Shown: positions 9,656-17,703 of the stretch, one piece after another
How positions within the stretch are numbered: the first letter of the stretch is position 1
Layout of the letters: every line of letters begins with the position of its first letter
Source of the DNA: Sphingomonas aerolata
Lineage (GTDB): Bacteria; Pseudomonadota; Alphaproteobacteria; Sphingomonadales; Sphingomonadaceae
DNA: 64,000 bases
Reading direction: 5' to 3'
NCBI RefSeq assembly: GCF_003046295.1
Contig: NZ_PZZN01000001.1
Coordinates: 310,001 to 374,000, forward strand
Made by a program: the position numbers and the translations under genes
The notes under the pieces: generated by a model
Told to the model about the DNA's origin: nothing
The model's input: the letters and a program-made list of their open reading frames with translations, nothing else
Database searches by the model: none

Positions 9656-9997
9656 GATTTAGATCATCTTGTACGAATAACTTGAAATTCGCTGATCTGG
9701 ATCATTGCGGTGAAGGTGAAGACTTCCGGACTGCAATCGGTTGCATACTCGGCGGCAGCCGTTGCTGTGACCGGTCGGGTGATCCCGACGCCGGGACATG
9801 GCCGGCGCCTGCGCCGCGATCGCCAATGGTCGGTGCACGGGCTTGCACCAGCGGCACGCCTCGGCTATGCGCGCCAGCTTCCAACATCTGATGATGGAAC
9901 CTGCGGGAGACGCGCGTCGAGCGTGCGTCGTTCGTACCGCTAGACTCGAAACCGGGCCGTACGCGCTTATGCGGGCGACCCCTATCAAGAGAGTGAC
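9656..9997. other. Gene-free region upstream of rplK
   Basis: These 342 nt separate a reverse-strand membrane-protein gene from rplK. No tRNA, open frame with a convincing start, or clear -35/-10 pair was found. In many bacteria secE and nusG lie immediately before rplK; neither is here. The region must hold the rplKA promoter. A GAGAG ribosome-binding site lies just before the rplK ATG. Confidence 0.5.
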
Positions 9998-10429
9998 ATG
10001 GCTAAAAAGATTACCGGATACATCAAGCTGCAGGTCCCTGCAGGCGAGGCAAAGCCCGCGCCGCCGATCGGGCCTGCGCTGGGTCAGCGCGGCGTGAACA
10101 TCATGGAGTTCTGCAAGGCGTTCAACGCCGGCACGAGCGAACTGAAGAAGGGCATGCCGATCCCGACCGTCATCACGGTCTATGCGGATCGCTCGTTCTC
10201 GTTCGAGACGAAGACCCCGCCGGCATCGTACCTGATCAAGGAGGCCGCCGGTCTCAAGTCGGGTTCGAAGGAGCCGGGCAAGGTCGTCGCTGGCAAGATC
10301 AAGCGCTCGCAGCTGAGCGAGATCGCCACGACGAAGATGAAGGACCTCAACGCCAACGATATCGACGCTGCGACGAAGATCATCGAAGGCAGCGCCCGCG
10401 CAATGGGCCTCGAAGTGGTGGAGGGCTGA
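9998..10429 (+). CDS. rplK: Ribosomal protein uL11
   Basis: The 143-residue product is a full-length L11: an N-terminal domain beginning [43 protein letters not shown] (proline-rich hinge [11 protein letters not shown]) and a C-terminal 23S rRNA-binding domain with [14 protein letters not shown] and [25 protein letters not shown]. It forms the stalk base at the GTPase-associated centre, where EF-G and RelA act, and is the target site of thiopeptides. The ATG follows GAGAG. rplA starts 4 nt after its stop, so the two are co-translated. Confidence 0.98.
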   Translation: MAKKITGYIKLQVPAGEAKPAPPIGPALGQRGVNIMEFCKAFNAGTSELKKGMPIPTVITVYADRSFSFETKTPPASYLIKEAAGLKSGSKEPGKVVAGKIKRSQLSEIATTKMKDLNANDIDAATKIIEGSARAMGLEVVEG

Positions 10430-10433
10430 TATC

Positions 10434-11126
10434 ATGGCAAAGCTGACCAAGAAGCAGAAGGCCGTCACGGTCGACACCGTCAAGCTTCACGCAATTGACG
10501 AAGCGATCGCGCTCGCACGCTCGGGCGCCACGTCGAAGTTCGACGAGACGATCGAAGTCGCGCTGAACCTGGGCGTCGATCCGCGTCACGCAGACCAGAT
10601 GGTCCGCGGCGTGGTGACGCTGCCCAAGGGCACCGGCAAGACCGTCCGCGTCGGCGTGTTCGCCCGCGGCGCGAAGGCTGAAGAGGCTCTCGCAGCAGGC
10701 GCAGACGTCGTCGGCGCGGAAGACCTGATGGAAACCATCCAGGGTGGCACGATCGATTTCGATCGCTGCATCGCGACCCCGGACATGATGGGCATCGTCG
10801 GTCGTCTCGGTAAGGTGCTGGGTCCCAAGGGCCTGATGCCGAACCCGAAGCTCGGCACGGTGACGATGAACGTCGCGCAGGCGGTCAAGGACGCCAAGGG
10901 CGGCCAGATCGAATACCGCGTCGAGAAGGCCGGCATCATCCACTCGGGCATCGGCAAGGCGTCGTTCCCGGCAGAAGACCTGCGCGCGAACTTCGACGCG
11001 CTGGTTGACGCCGTGGTCAAGGCCAAGCCGTCGGGCGCGAAGGGCAAGTATGTCCGCAAGATCGCGGTTTCGAGCACCATGGGTGCCGGGATCAAGGTCG
11101 ACACGACGGAAGTCGCCGGCGCCTGA
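10434..11126 (+). CDS. rplA: Ribosomal protein uL1
   Basis: The 230-residue product is full-length L1, with the RNA-binding and inter-domain signatures [46 protein letters not shown] and [19 protein letters not shown]. It builds the mobile L1 stalk at the ribosomal E site, and in many bacteria represses translation of its own rplK-rplA message. It is the last gene of this short operon: a strong intrinsic terminator starts 32 nt downstream, instead of the more usual continuation into rplJL. Confidence 0.98.
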   Translation: MAKLTKKQKAVTVDTVKLHAIDEAIALARSGATSKFDETIEVALNLGVDPRHADQMVRGVVTLPKGTGKTVRVGVFARGAKAEEALAAGADVVGAEDLMETIQGGTIDFDRCIATPDMMGIVGRLGKVLGPKGLMPNPKLGTVTMNVAQAVKDAKGGQIEYRVEKAGIIHSGIGKASFPAEDLRANFDALVDAVVKAKPSGAKGKYVRKIAVSSTMGAGIKVDTTEVAGA

Positions 11127-11157
11127 TCGGCGTTCGCGCTTTCGGGTGTTAGAAACG

Positions 11158-11188
11158 GGGCCGGGAGAGCGATCTCCCGGCCCTTTTT
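11158..11188 (+). terminator. Rho-independent terminator of rplKA
   Basis: A perfect 11-bp stem (11158-11168 with 11173-11183) closes a GCGA tetraloop and is followed by five T residues (11184-11188). It ends the rplKA transcript before the convergent reverse-strand SDR gene. Confidence 0.9.
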
Positions 11189-11210
11189 GCGTCAGGGCCG
11201 CCTGATGCGC

Positions 11211-12065
11211 TCAGGTCGCATCGGCTGGAAAGTCCGCACCCAGGCTGATGTCGCGCGCCGCCTCAATCGCGGCCAGCCGTTCGCGCAGCTTTGCGGTCAC
11301 GGCTTCATAGCCGAATGCGCCGAGCACCAGATGGCGCGGCGTCACGTCCTGGCCGACCGCGGCGATGATCGCCTCGCCTGCCCGGACCGGATCACCGGCC
11401 TGCGTCCCGCTGACGTCCTTCGTTCCCGCCATCCGCGCGCCCGCGGTATCGGCATAATCGGCAATCTGGCTTGGCGTCTGGCGCAGTGATCGCCCCGCCC
11501 AGTCGGTGCGGAACGGGCCCGGCTCGACACAGGTCACGCCGATGCCGAGTGGCCCGACCTCGGCAAGCAGTGAGTCGGACCAGCCCTCGACCGCGTGCTT
11601 CGATGCTGCATAATAGCCCGATCCCGGAAACCCGATGAGCCCGGCGACCGAGGTGAAGTTGACGATGTTGCCGCTGCCCTGCGCGCGCATGATCGGCAGG
11701 ACCGCGCGGGTGATCGCGAACAGCCCGAACACATTGGTGTCGAACTGGGCACGAATCTCGGCCTCGTCCCCCTCTTCGGCGGTCGCCTGATAGCCATAGC
11801 CCGCATTGTTCACGAGCACGTCGATCTGGCCGAACTTCGCCTTGGCCGCCGCGACCGCAGCCTCGACCTGCGCCTGGTCGTTGACGTCGAGCGCGAGGGC
11901 GAGCGCGGTGTCGTCATGCCCCTCGACCAGGTCGGCGACCCGGTCGGCGTCCCGCGCGGTGACGACGGCGCGCCACCCGCGATCCAGGACCAGCCTGGCG
12001 AGATCGCGGCCGAAGCCGGTGGAGCAACCCGTGATGAACCAGACGGGCGATGCGGGGAGAGTCAT
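11211..12065 (-). CDS. Short-chain dehydrogenase/reductase (classical SDR)
   Basis: This 284-residue NAD(P)-dependent oxidoreductase has the glycine-rich cofactor motif TGCSTGFG (residues 12-19), NNAG, the catalytic Ser in NFTSVAG, and YYAASK supplying Tyr and Lys. The loop after the active site (VEPGPFRTDW) is typical of a subgroup with unassigned substrates. The start at 12065 follows AAAGG by 7 nt; the frame is open 13 codons further upstream without a better signal. It sits between rplKA and rplJL on the opposite strand, interrupting the usual rplKAJL order, and shares direction with the PhoX gene upstream (about 95 nt apart). Confidence 0.92.
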   Translation of the reverse strand: MTLPASPVWFITGCSTGFGRDLARLVLDRGWRAVVTARDADRVADLVEGHDDTALALALDVNDQAQVEAAVAAAKAKFGQIDVLVNNAGYGYQATAEEGDEAEIRAQFDTNVFGLFAITRAVLPIMRAQGSGNIVNFTSVAGLIGFPGSGYYAASKHAVEGWSDSLLAEVGPLGIGVTCVEPGPFRTDWAGRSLRQTPSQIADYADTAGARMAGTKDVSGTQAGDPVRAGEAIIAAVGQDVTPRHLVLGAFGYEAVTAKLRERLAAIEAARDISLGADFPADAT

Positions 12066-12160
12066 GGACGAACCTTTCCGGATACGCTGGATATGCGTTC
12101 GCATGAGGTAACGCCGAAAGCCGGGGACGGGTCCGTTATGTGACCCGCCCCCTGCCCTGC

Positions 12161-14665
12161 TTACAGCCCGATGATACCGCCATCGTTCTTGGTGATGACG
12201 ATCGTCGACGAACGCGGACGCGACGGGGTCGCGACCGCGCCGGCCTGGTTCGCGGGCCAGCTGCTGGTGATGTTGGTGGGACCACCATTCTCGCCGGGAT
12301 GCTGGATGTTGACGAACAGCGAGCGGCCATCCGGGGTCGAATGAATGCCCGTGATCTCACATTCCTTCGGCCCGACCAGGAAGCGCCGCAGCGTCGTGGC
12401 CGGTGCCTTGCCGATCCGCGTCGTGACCGTGTTGCTGGTCCCGCCGAGCGTGCTCGTCACGGCGCGCGTGCCGCCGTCGCCGACACGGCCCGGAATTGCC
12501 GCGAGCAGCATGCAGTTGGTGACGTCGGTATAGGCGCCGTCATCGGTCTCGATCCACATCACCGGGGTGACGTTGCCGGTCGGATTGCTCGGCAGGCCGA
12601 ACCACAGGCCATCGGGCGACGAGAAGTCGTTCGTCGCGTCGAGCCCCGACAGGTTGATGTTGGTCGCATCGAGATCGCTGCCCGCACCGAATGCGTAGAT
12701 GTCCCACGTAAAGGCGGTCGCCTCCGACGTGTCGCCGGTCTCGCGCAGACGGATGACATGGCCGTTGGCGTTGCCCGTGGTCTGGCCACCGGTAGTCTTG
12801 GGATCGGTATAGGCCCGCGGGTTCGACGCATCGACATTCGCCGCGGTGCGCGACGAGTTGTTGGTCAGCGTGCAGTACATCTCGCCCGTCGCCGGGTTCA
12901 CCGCAGTCCATTCGGGACGATCCATCTTGGTCGCGCCCAGCACGTCGCCCGCCAGACGCGCATTGATCAGCACATCGGCCTGATCCGCAAACGGATAGGT
13001 CGTATTGGCGCTGGTCAGCGGCCCCTGACCGAACACCAGCGGCAGCCACTGGCCCGAACCGTCGGCGTTCAGCTTGGCGACATAGAGCGTGCCCGCGTCG
13101 AGATATTTGTCGCCGATCGCGAGCCGGTTGGTCGCGGTCGCGTCTGCCGCCGACCACGGCGTGGCGGACACGAACTTGTAGATATATTCGTTCTGCGCAT
13201 CGTCGCCCATGTAGAAGGCCGGCTTGACGCCCGCGATCGCCCGGCCGATCTCGCAACCCTCATGGTTCATGCGGCCGAGCGCGGTGCGCTTGCGCGGGGT
13301 CGAGGCGGGATCGAACGGATCGATCTCGACCACCCAGCCATATTGGAACGCTTCGTTGCGGAAATCGCCGGTGGCATCGGTCGCGGCGGTCGTGGTGACG
13401 TTCCAGCGCGCATAGAGCGTGTTGGCAGCGTCAGCGGGTACGACCGAGGCCCAGCCGTAATTGCCGTTGAACGTGGTGGCGTTGGCGGTCTCGCGGATAC
13501 CATAGCGGGCGAGCGAGACATTCTGCTTGGCGGTCGACCCGCCCCGCGCAGCGACGTCACCGAACTGGCGACGGAAATAGCCTGCCCAATTCTCTTCATT
13601 GGTCAGATAGGTGTGCCACGGCATCGTGCCGTTCGCGCAGTTGTTGATCGTCCCGCGCCCTGCCGTGCCGTCGGTCGAATAGCGCGTCCTGAGCAGTGCG
13701 TTGCCGCGGACCGGACCGCTGAAGCTCATCGGCGTCAGCGGCGTGATACGGCGGTTGAGCGCCGAGGCCGGCACATAGCTCCAGGCGGTGGCCGACCGGC
13801 TGATCTCGATCACCGAGACGCCGTGGCATTCCATCTCTTTCAGCGCCTCGGACTCGGGGCGGACACCGCCCGCACCGATCGCGCCGCCGATGCTGGTCGC
13901 GCCATTGGGGTGCAGATAGGCCTGGGTGATATTCTCGTGGTTGAGCACGAGCAGGCCGCGCGTGTTGCCGTTGGCGTCGGGGGTGCTGCCGGTTGCGGCC
14001 AGCCCGAAATAGCTCATGCCGTCATGATGGTCGCCCGCACGGCGTGCGAAGTTCGTGTCGCTGCCGTCATTGGCATAGGCGCCGACGCCGCTCGCGATCG
14101 GATCGCCCAGGCGGTAGAGCACGGTGAGGCTGTAGCCGGCCGGTACCGCGACGACGTCGGCAAGGCTCTTGGGGACCGCGGTGAAGTCGAGCCGCGCCGG
14201 GCTGACGGTGACGCTGGTCGAGGTCTCGCTGCGGATGCCGTCGGTGCTGGTGCCGGTGAAGGTGAAGGTGAGCGTGGTATCGGCAGCGACGCTGGGCGCG
14301 GTGAAGGTCGCGGTCGCGGTGTTCGCGTTGGCGAGCGTCACGGCCGGGCCGCCGGTCTGGGCCCAGGCGACGCCCGTCGCGCTGCCCGACGCTACCGTGC
14401 CCGTCAGCGTGACCGTCTTGCCTGCCGAGGTCGCGCCCGATGCACCGGCCTGCACGGTGACCGCACGCCGCGGGTCATCCTCGTCGCACCCTGCGAGCAG
14501 CATGCCCCCGAACACCGCGGCAGTCGCGGCGGACAGGCCGCCCATCAGCGTCTGGCGACGCGAATAGCGCACCGCGATCAGATCGTTCAGATGCGGATTG
14601 GCGCTGGTGTTCGTGTCGATATCGCCATCGTGATAGGCCATCGTCATGTTCGTCGGAATTTTCAT
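12161..14665 (-). CDS. PhoX-family (DUF839) phosphatase, Tat-exported lipoprotein with Ig/PKD-like insert
   Basis: The 834-residue protein begins with a 30-residue cytoplasmic-type leader, then SRRQTL (twin arginines 36-37), a hydrophobic core and a lipobox ending at C60 (LLAGC). It is therefore predicted to be Tat-exported and lipid-anchored. Residues about 68-155 form an Ig/PKD-like beta-sandwich (repeated T/V/A-rich strands, VTLTGT, GVAWAQTGGP, TATFTAP, LTFTFTGT). The PhoX body follows, with LVLNHEN, GGVRPESEALKEMECHGVSVIEI, NCANGTMPWHTYLTNEENW, MNHEGCEIGRA and IHSTPDGRSLFVNIQHPGE. PhoX enzymes are Ca/Fe-dependent phosphatases that release phosphate from organic monoesters under phosphate limitation. 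The inserted domain and lipobox are not in the classical enzyme. GGGGGG precedes the ATG. Confidence 0.87.
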   Translation of the reverse strand: MKIPTNMTMAYHDGDIDTNTSANPHLNDLIAVRYSRRQTLMGGLSAATAAVFGGMLLAGCDEDDPRRAVTVQAGASGATSAGKTVTLTGTVASGSATGVAWAQTGGPAVTLANANTATATFTAPSVAADTTLTFTFTGTSTDGIRSETSTSVTVSPARLDFTAVPKSLADVVAVPAGYSLTVLYRLGDPIASGVGAYANDGSDTNFARRAGDHHDGMSYFGLAATGSTPDANGNTRGLLVLNHENITQAYLHPNGATSIGGAIGAGGVRPESEALKEMECHGVSVIEISRSATAWSYVPASALNRRITPLTPMSFSGPVRGNALLRTRYSTDGTAGRGTINNCANGTMPWHTYLTNEENWAGYFRRQFGDVAARGGSTAKQNVSLARYGIRETANATTFNGNYGWASVVPADAANTLYARWNVTTTAATDATGDFRNEAFQYGWVVEIDPFDPASTPRKRTALGRMNHEGCEIGRAIAGVKPAFYMGDDAQNEYIYKFVSATPWSAADATATNRLAIGDKYLDAGTLYVAKLNADGSGQWLPLVFGQGPLTSANTTYPFADQADVLINARLAGDVLGATKMDRPEWTAVNPATGEMYCTLTNNSSRTAANVDASNPRAYTDPKTTGGQTTGNANGHVIRLRETGDTSEATAFTWDIYAFGAGSDLDATNINLSGLDATNDFSSPDGLWFGLPSNPTGNVTPVMWIETDDGAYTDVTNCMLLAAIPGRVGDGGTRAVTSTLGGTSNTVTTRIGKAPATTLRRFLVGPKECEITGIHSTPDGRSLFVNIQHPGENGGPTNITSSWPANQAGAVATPSRPRSSTIVITKNDGGIIGL

Positions 14666-14803
14666 ACGTCCCCCCGGATCGGCCGATCTGACCGCTGCGG
14701 GGAGCTTTGGCCGGGTAAAGCGGCAGTGCGGTGAAGGAACGGAGACACCTCCGCGTCAGTCGCGTGACGGTTCCGCGACACGCACCGGACCGCATCTGGG
14801 CGA

Positions 14804-14831
14804 TTGACTTCGCGACCGATTCGGCTATGCG
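14804..14831 (+). promoter_or_regulatory. Candidate promoter for rplJL
   Basis: TTGACT at 14804-14809 and TATGCG at 14826-14831 are 16 nt apart, a reasonable sigma-70-type pair for an alphaproteobacterium. It lies about 235 nt before rplJ, leaving room for a long regulatory leader. The region from 14666 to 15067 has no gene. Confidence 0.4.
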
Positions 14832-14889
14832 GCGGCTTCGTTCGGCGGGTCCGCCTGCCGAACTCCGTCCGAGACAGTGGGTGCACCGG

Positions 14890-15067
14890 GTTTGCCGGCG
14901 CTTAATCTCCCACCTAGACGGGGAATGAGATTTTGCGGAGCGCTTCCGGCGCCTGCCCTCTCCCATGCCCCATCGACGAGACACCCGGAAGCGCGGGCTT
15001 GTCTGCGCCTCCGGTTAGTAACCGGGTCCACCGTGCAAATGGTGAACCTGAAAACGTGGAGAATGGC
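14890..15067 (+). promoter_or_regulatory. Probable L10 autoregulatory leader of rplJL
   Basis: The 5' untranslated region of rplJ-rplL is long and structured. Visible hairpins are CCGGTT-AGT-AACCGG (15011-15025) and CACC/GGTG around an A-rich loop (15029-15044), directly before the rplJ ribosome-binding site (GGAG at about 15058). In many bacteria the L10-L12 complex binds such a leader to repress its own translation. The position and structure fit, but no covariance model was run. Confidence 0.45.
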
Positions 15068-15583
15068 ATGGATCGTGATCAAAAGACCGCGGCCGTAGCC
15101 GAGCTGAACCGCACCTTCTCCGAGGTCGGCGTCGTCGTTGTGACGCGCAACCTCGGCCTGACCGTCGCACAGTCCACTGTGCTGCGGAACAAGATGCGCG
15201 ACGCCGGCGCGACCTACAAGGTCTCGAAGAACAAGCTTGCCAAGATCGCAATGGACGGCACCGACTACAGCTCGCTGGGCGACATGCTCACGGGTCCGGT
15301 CGGTCTGGCCAGCTCCATCGATCCCGTCGCGGCCGCCAAGGTGGCCGTGGAATTCGCGAAGACGAACGACAAGTTCGAAATCGTGGGTGGGGCGATGGGC
15401 GCGACGACCCTCGACGTCGACGGTGTGAAGGCGCTCGCAACGCTGCCCTCGCTGGATGAACTGCGTGCCAAGATCCTCGGCCTCATCGTGGCACCTGCCA
15501 CGAAGCTGGCGACGATCACGCAGGCTCCGGCAGCGCAGCTCGCGCGCGTGCTTTCCGCCTACGCGGAGAAGGAAGCCGCCTGA
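15068..15583 (+). CDS. rplJ: Ribosomal protein uL10
   Basis: The 171-residue product matches L10: the N-terminal [20 protein letters not shown], the rRNA-binding [22 protein letters not shown], and a C-terminal helix ([13 protein letters not shown]) that carries the L7/L12 dimers. It anchors the stalk to 23S rRNA. The frame is open upstream to about 14933, but family length and the GGAG site support the ATG at 15068. It is followed 64 nt later by rplL, with which it forms an operon. It is separated from rplA by two reverse-strand genes and has its own leader. Confidence 0.97.
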   Translation: MDRDQKTAAVAELNRTFSEVGVVVVTRNLGLTVAQSTVLRNKMRDAGATYKVSKNKLAKIAMDGTDYSSLGDMLTGPVGLASSIDPVAAAKVAVEFAKTNDKFEIVGGAMGATTLDVDGVKALATLPSLDELRAKILGLIVAPATKLATITQAPAAQLARVLSAYAEKEAA

Positions 15584-15647
15584 TCTTGCAGGCTCTTTCG
15601 TAACTTTTTGAACTGATGGGGCACATGCCCCGAGATGGAGATTTATC

Positions 15648-16022
15648 ATGGCAGACCTGAACGCGCTCGTTGAGAGCCTGAGCGAACTGACCGTTCTCGA
15701 AGCAGCTGAGCTTTCGAAGCTGCTCGAAGAGAAGTGGGGCGTTTCGGCCGCAGCAGCGGTCGCAGCACCGGCAGCTGGCGGCGGCGCAGCCGCACCGGCC
15801 GCTGAAGAGCAGACCGAATTCGACGTCATCCTGACCGGCGACGGTGGCAAGAAGATCAACGTCATCAAGGAAGTCCGCGCGATCACGTCGCTCGGCCTGA
15901 CCGAAGCCAAGACGCTGGTCGAGTCGGCTCCCAAGGCCGTCAAGGAAGGCGTGTCGAAGGACGAAGCCGCCAAGATCAAGGCACAGCTCGAAGCAGCTGG
16001 CGCGACCGTCGAGGTCAAGTAA
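15648..16022 (+). CDS. rplL: Ribosomal protein bL12 (L7/L12)
   Basis: This is a 124-residue acidic stalk protein with the standard three parts. There is an N-terminal dimerisation helix pair ([29 protein letters not shown]), an Ala/Gly-rich hinge (about residues 37-55), and a C-terminal factor-binding domain with [24 protein letters not shown] and [25 protein letters not shown]. It recruits and activates translational GTPases. GGAG precedes the start. A strong terminator lies about 120 nt downstream, so it is not co-transcribed with rpoB as in Escherichia coli. Confidence 0.98.
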   Translation: MADLNALVESLSELTVLEAAELSKLLEEKWGVSAAAAVAAPAAGGGAAAPAAEEQTEFDVILTGDGGKKINVIKEVRAITSLGLTEAKTLVESAPKAVKEGVSKDEAAKIKAQLEAAGATVEVK

Positions 16023-16140
16023 GCCGCAGCGGGAGAGACGCTTCAGCCACGCTGAAGCGCACTCCCCGCAAGGCCGGCCGGCGGTGCTTGCACCGACCGA
16101 CGAAGCAGGGGCTCCGCCCCTGCTGGCCGCAGCTAAAAAA

Positions 16141-16174
16141 GGGCGGCCCCAGCGATGGGGTCGCCCTTTTTTTT
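16141..16174 (+). terminator. Rho-independent terminator after rplL (possibly bidirectional)
   Basis: A 10-bp stem (16141-16150 with 16157-16166, one G-U) has the loop AGCGAT, six A residues before it, and eight T residues after it (16167-16174). The flanking A and T tracts would let it act in both directions, ending rplJL and the convergent reverse-strand gene that stops at 16234. A second hairpin without a T tract (AGCAGGGGC/GCCCCTGCT) lies at about 16104-16124. Confidence 0.92.
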
Positions 16175-16233
16175 GCCTGGATAGAACGCGACCGGGCCGG
16201 ATCGACGCGACCCGCCCCCTCGCCCGAGCCCGC

Positions 16234-17577
16234 CTAGACTATGATCGCGGGCGCATGGGGACGCGCGGCGATCCCGTCATACATGCGCGCGGGGATATCG
16301 AGCCAGAACGGCGCAAGCTTGGCCGAGTCGACCCGCTCGACACCGATCGCCCAGGCGCGCGCGGTCTGACCGGCAATCGCCCCGCTGGCATAGCGGATGT
16401 TGACCGCGACGATCGGCACGAACATCGGCCGGTCGGCCGCGGTCATGCTGTGGATCGCCTCGCGCGACATGGCCGAGACCGTGCGGATCGTGCGTGACTC
16501 GCCCGGCGCGAGCGTGAACGGCGCGGTCGCCGGACGCGGCACCTGACCCGCATTCACCGCCGTCAGATCGGCGTCCTGTCCAGCATGCGCGCTCAGCAGG
16601 ACCGCCTGGACCCGGATCGCCTCCGCGACGCCCGCGCCGACGTTCGTCACCACGAGCTCACACTCGGCCGTCGCGCTGAGCAGGTTCAGCCCAGCACGAA
16701 GCGGGCGCAGCTCGACCGACAGACGCGCCCGCTCCGGCTCGCGCGCGCGCCGGTCGAGAAATTGCGGGGTTGCCGCCGTCGCGGGCTCAGGCGGGGACGG
16801 CGGTGCGATCGCCGGGGTCGGCGTCACCACCCGCGCGGGGCTCGGCGGGACCGGCACCGGCGTGGGTAGCGGGGGAAGCGGCCTTGCCGGCGGTGCCTCG
16901 GCTTCAATCAGCGGTTCGGGCTCGTGATAGTCCAGCCGATCATGCCGTTTACGCGGCCCCCTGCGCAGCAACCACAGCGCGATGACGACGATCGGAATGA
17001 CCGCCAGCCAGAGCCAGAATGGCATCGCCCTGCCCTGCTGTGGCGCGGCGATCGTGCGTTCGTTGGAAGCGGAGGACGGCGCGGCGGCGGGGGCGACTTC
17101 GGGGCTCGCGGTGGTTGCCGGAACGGCTGGTGCCGGAGCCGTCGGCGCCGTGGTGGCGGTCGATGCGGGTGCTGGATTCGTTCGAAGGTCCGCCGCGTCG
17201 CGCGGTGCGGCGGACGGCAGGGGCTCCGCTGCACGCCTGGACGTCGTCGCGGCATCGACCCGCGCGGCTCGCGGCGTATCCGGGTCTGCAGTGCGTGTCG
17301 CCGGCGCCCGCGCGGGGGTGCGGCTGCGCGGCGGCGCCTCCGCAGTCGCCGGAGCCGGCAGAACCAGTCGCGGCGTATCGGGTACGGGAACCGCTGCCGT
17401 CCCCGTGTCGCGGGCCTGAAGCGGCTCGAGCCCGCGAACCGTCCCGGCGGGCGCCGGTGGGGTCGACTGCTGCGACGCGGCGTCCGACGTCTGGCCCGCC
17501 TCCTGCGCAACCACGGGCGGCGCCAGCGCCAGGCCAGCCGGCACGATCAGAAGCGCGCGGCGCCATTGTATGCTCAT
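16234..17577 (-). CDS. Hypothetical signal-anchored protein with Pro/Ala-rich region and C-terminal beta domain (447 aa)
   Basis: No family recognised. Features in order: a signal peptide (residues 1-24, VVA-Q), about 155 residues of low-complexity Pro/Ala/Thr-rich sequence, a membrane helix (about 185-205, FWLWLAVIPIVVIALWLL) followed by basic RRGPRKRH, and a proline-rich linker (225-275). It ends in a folded-looking domain (about 283-447) with alternating strands such as ARLSVELRPLRAGLNLLSATAECELVVTNVG and GESRTIRT. With a cleaved signal peptide the order is periplasmic linker, helix, then cytoplasmic beta-sandwich. Genes of this layout occur in sphingomonads without a known role. It is divergent from nothing in the ribosomal block and simply separates rplL from rpoB. 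Confidence 0.75.
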   Translation of the reverse strand: MSIQWRRALLIVPAGLALAPPVVAQEAGQTSDAASQQSTPPAPAGTVRGLEPLQARDTGTAAVPVPDTPRLVLPAPATAEAPPRSRTPARAPATRTADPDTPRAARVDAATTSRRAAEPLPSAAPRDAADLRTNPAPASTATTAPTAPAPAVPATTASPEVAPAAAPSSASNERTIAAPQQGRAMPFWLWLAVIPIVVIALWLLRRGPRKRHDRLDYHEPEPLIEAEAPPARPLPPLPTPVPVPPSPARVVTPTPAIAPPSPPEPATAATPQFLDRRAREPERARLSVELRPLRAGLNLLSATAECELVVTNVGAGVAEAIRVQAVLLSAHAGQDADLTAVNAGQVPRPATAPFTLAPGESRTIRTVSAMSREAIHSMTAADRPMFVPIVAVNIRYASGAIAGQTARAWAIGVERVDSAKLAPFWLDIPARMYDGIAARPHAPAIIV

Positions 17578-17703
17578 CGTCGAAAATTCCCTCCTGCAAC
17601 GCTAGCGCGGGGAGGCCGAACGGGTCGCGGCGGCAAGTCGCCATGCGATGAGCCGCGCCGCGAGGGCGACCAGATGATCGTCCGCATCGCGAACTGCTGG
17701 CCT

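Noticed and set aside
9659..10483. Reverse-strand frame overlapping rplK and its upstream region
   Set aside because: It overlaps rplK, is low-complexity and has no ribosome-binding site.
12140..14734. 864-codon forward-strand frame opposite the PhoX gene
   Set aside because: The product is Arg/Gly-rich without motifs; the reverse-strand PhoX frame has full family signatures.
14753..14770. Pho box upstream of the PhoX gene
   Set aside because: The pair has the right spacing but several mismatches in each half; too weak to list as a feature.
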